Shown here: positions 4,429 to 5,431 of the stretch, in pieces
Layout of the letters: each line of letters starts with the position of its first letter
Position numbering within the stretch: the stretch's first letter is position 1
NCBI GenBank assembly: GCA_963169135.1
Contig: CAUJEQ010000034.1
Span: forward strand, 1 to 5,431
Length of the DNA: 5,431 nucleotides
Source of the DNA: Chloroflexota bacterium
GTDB taxonomy: Bacteria; Chloroflexota; Dehalococcoidia; Tepidiformales; Tepidiformaceae
Direction: 5' to 3'
The notes under the pieces: generated by a model
Told to the model about the DNA's origin: nothing
Database searches by the model: none
What the model saw: only the letters and a program-made list of their open reading frames with translations
Position numbers and translations under genes: made by a program

Positions 4429-5431
4429 CGGCGACGGCACCAGCTCGGGTGCCGGCGCAGCGAACCGGCGTTCGTCGACGAACATGGCGTAGGTGACCAG
4501 CGAGGCCAGGGCGAGCACGGCTGAGGCCGGTCCCAGGGCGGTGTACCCCCACAGTTCGAGCACGAGTCCGCCGACGGCAGAACCGGTGACGATGCCGAAC
4601 TGCTGGCCGCTGGCGTTCAGTGCCATCACCGTGCCGCGGTTCTCGGGCGACATCTCGGTCATGACCGCCTGGGCGCTGGCAAAACGGGCTCCGCCAAACA
4701 CGGCGAAGAGGAAGAGGAACGCGAAGCCGAGCACCATCACCATCGAGGCGGTGGTAACAAGCGCGATGAAGACCGCGCATCCTGCGGAGCTCCAGACGAT
4801 GACAGGCCGCTTCCCGACCCGGTCCGAAAGGCGGCCACCGACGTTGCTGCCCAGCAGCACGCCGAATCCCATGGTCATGGTCAGGCCGCCGAGCGCCCAC
4901 TTGGCCAGGCCGAACTCATCGTGGAAGTAGGCCCCCATGTAGGTGGCGAAGACGAACCAGTAGCTGGTCGAGAGGTAGTTGGAGAACAGCGCCATGGTGG
5001 TTGGGAGCTGGCGCAGTACGCGGGGGATGGCGTTCATGCCGCTGGCAGCCTGGTCTTCCGCCCGGGGCGCGTCTTTCGGCAGACGGGAGAACAACAGCCA
5101 CGAGAAGATGACCAGCAGCCCGGTGAGCACCACGAAGGTCCAGCGCCACGAGAGGAGACCGCTGATGAGCGCCCCGGCCGGCACGCCCAGGATGCTGGCG
5201 CTCGTGTTCGCCGAGATGACCCACGACATCGCGCGGCCGCGCTCTTCGTACGAGAAGTAGTCTCCCACCGCGGCGAAGACCGCCGGGGTGAGGCAGGCGA
5301 CGCCGAGCCCGGCCAGGGCGCGGGCGGCGGCCAGCGTGAGGAACGTCGGGGCGATAGCGGAGAGTGCCGTCGCGATGGTCAGGGTGGTCATCCCGGCGAC
5401 GACGACGGGCTTGCGGCCCACCCGGTCGATG
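4426..5431 (-). CDS. Major facilitator superfamily transporter, N-terminus cut by the window edge
   Basis: Secondary transporter of the inner membrane, probably a proton-driven efflux pump of the drug/arabinose-exporter type; the substrate is unknown. The frame is open to the right edge, where it reads IDRVGRKP, the cytoplasmic loop 2-3 signature (motif A) of the family. The GTG at 5421 falls inside this motif and is not the true start, so TM1 and TM2 lie outside the window. Counting from that GTG, hydrophobic segments that fit TM3-TM12 lie at about 6-24, 27-53, 66-90, 93-112, 143-165, 176-194, 207-224, 228-250, 268-290 and 295-315. A hydrophilic central loop lies at 113-140 and the second-half copy of motif A (GRLSDRVGKRP) at 196-206. 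ERGRAM near 60 and NRGTVMALNASGQQ near 261-274 are typical of sugar/drug exporters. TAA stop at 4426-4428. Same strand as nuoI but 182 bp away with its own likely terminator, so probably a separate transcript. Confidence 0.9.
   Translation of the reverse strand, partial: IDRVGRKPVVVAGMTTLTIATALSAIAPTFLTLAAARALAGLGVACLTPAVFAAVGDYFSYEERGRAMSWVISANTSASILGVPAGALISGLLSWRWTFVVLTGLLVIFSWLLFSRLPKDAPRAEDQAASGMNAIPRVLRQLPTTMALFSNYLSTSYWFVFATYMGAYFHDEFGLAKWALGGLTMTMGFGVLLGSNVGGRLSDRVGKRPVIVWSSAGCAVFIALVTTASMVMVLGFAFLFLFAVFGGARFASAQAVMTEMSPENRGTVMALNASGQQFGIVTGSAVGGLVLELWGYTALGPASAVLALASLVTYAMFVDERRFAAPAPELVPSP

Overview
The window is a GC-rich (roughly two thirds G+C by eye) bacterial stretch with four protein genes. 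The gene families and the style of the NuoG-like protein suggest a member of the Chloroflexota (Dehalococcoidia/Tepidiformia-like). That assignment is an inference from protein resemblance recalled from memory, not from a marker gene.

Layout, left to right. (1) Positions 2-511, plus strand: the 3' part of an uncharacterised conserved protein with a WHYH-type motif, cut by the left edge. (2) Positions 512-862: a non-coding stretch with GC-rich inverted repeats, ending in a strong bidirectional terminator (812-843). (3) Positions 863-4243, minus strand: a tight two-gene unit, nuoI (157 aa) followed 9 bp later by a nuoG-like gene (965 aa). (4) Positions 4244-4425: an intergenic region holding a candidate sigma70-type promoter for nuoI, an 18-bp TTGTG-N8-CACAA inverted repeat over its -35 element, a candidate terminator for the upstream gene and a run of 7-bp repeats. 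(5) Positions 4426-5431, minus strand: the C-terminal five sixths of a major facilitator superfamily exporter, cut by the right edge.

The centre of interest is the nuoI-nuoG pair, which encodes iron-sulfur electron-transfer subunits of a complex I-like NADH:quinone oxidoreductase. NuoG would pass electrons along its clusters to the two ferredoxin-type clusters of NuoI and on towards the quinone site. No other complex I genes (nuoA-F, H, J-N) lie in the window, and nuoI comes before nuoG with no nuoH between them, unlike the classical operon order.

The NuoG-like protein has three unusual traits: a 25-residue tandem duplication of the cysteine motif in the His-Cys cluster region; a serine at a position where a second ferredoxin-like cluster would normally have cysteine; and a complete C-terminal DUF4332 (helix-hairpin-helix-like) domain fused through an Ala/Pro-rich linker. 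The inverted repeat over the promoter resembles sites of the NADH/NAD+-sensing repressor Rex, which would be a logical regulator of this operon.
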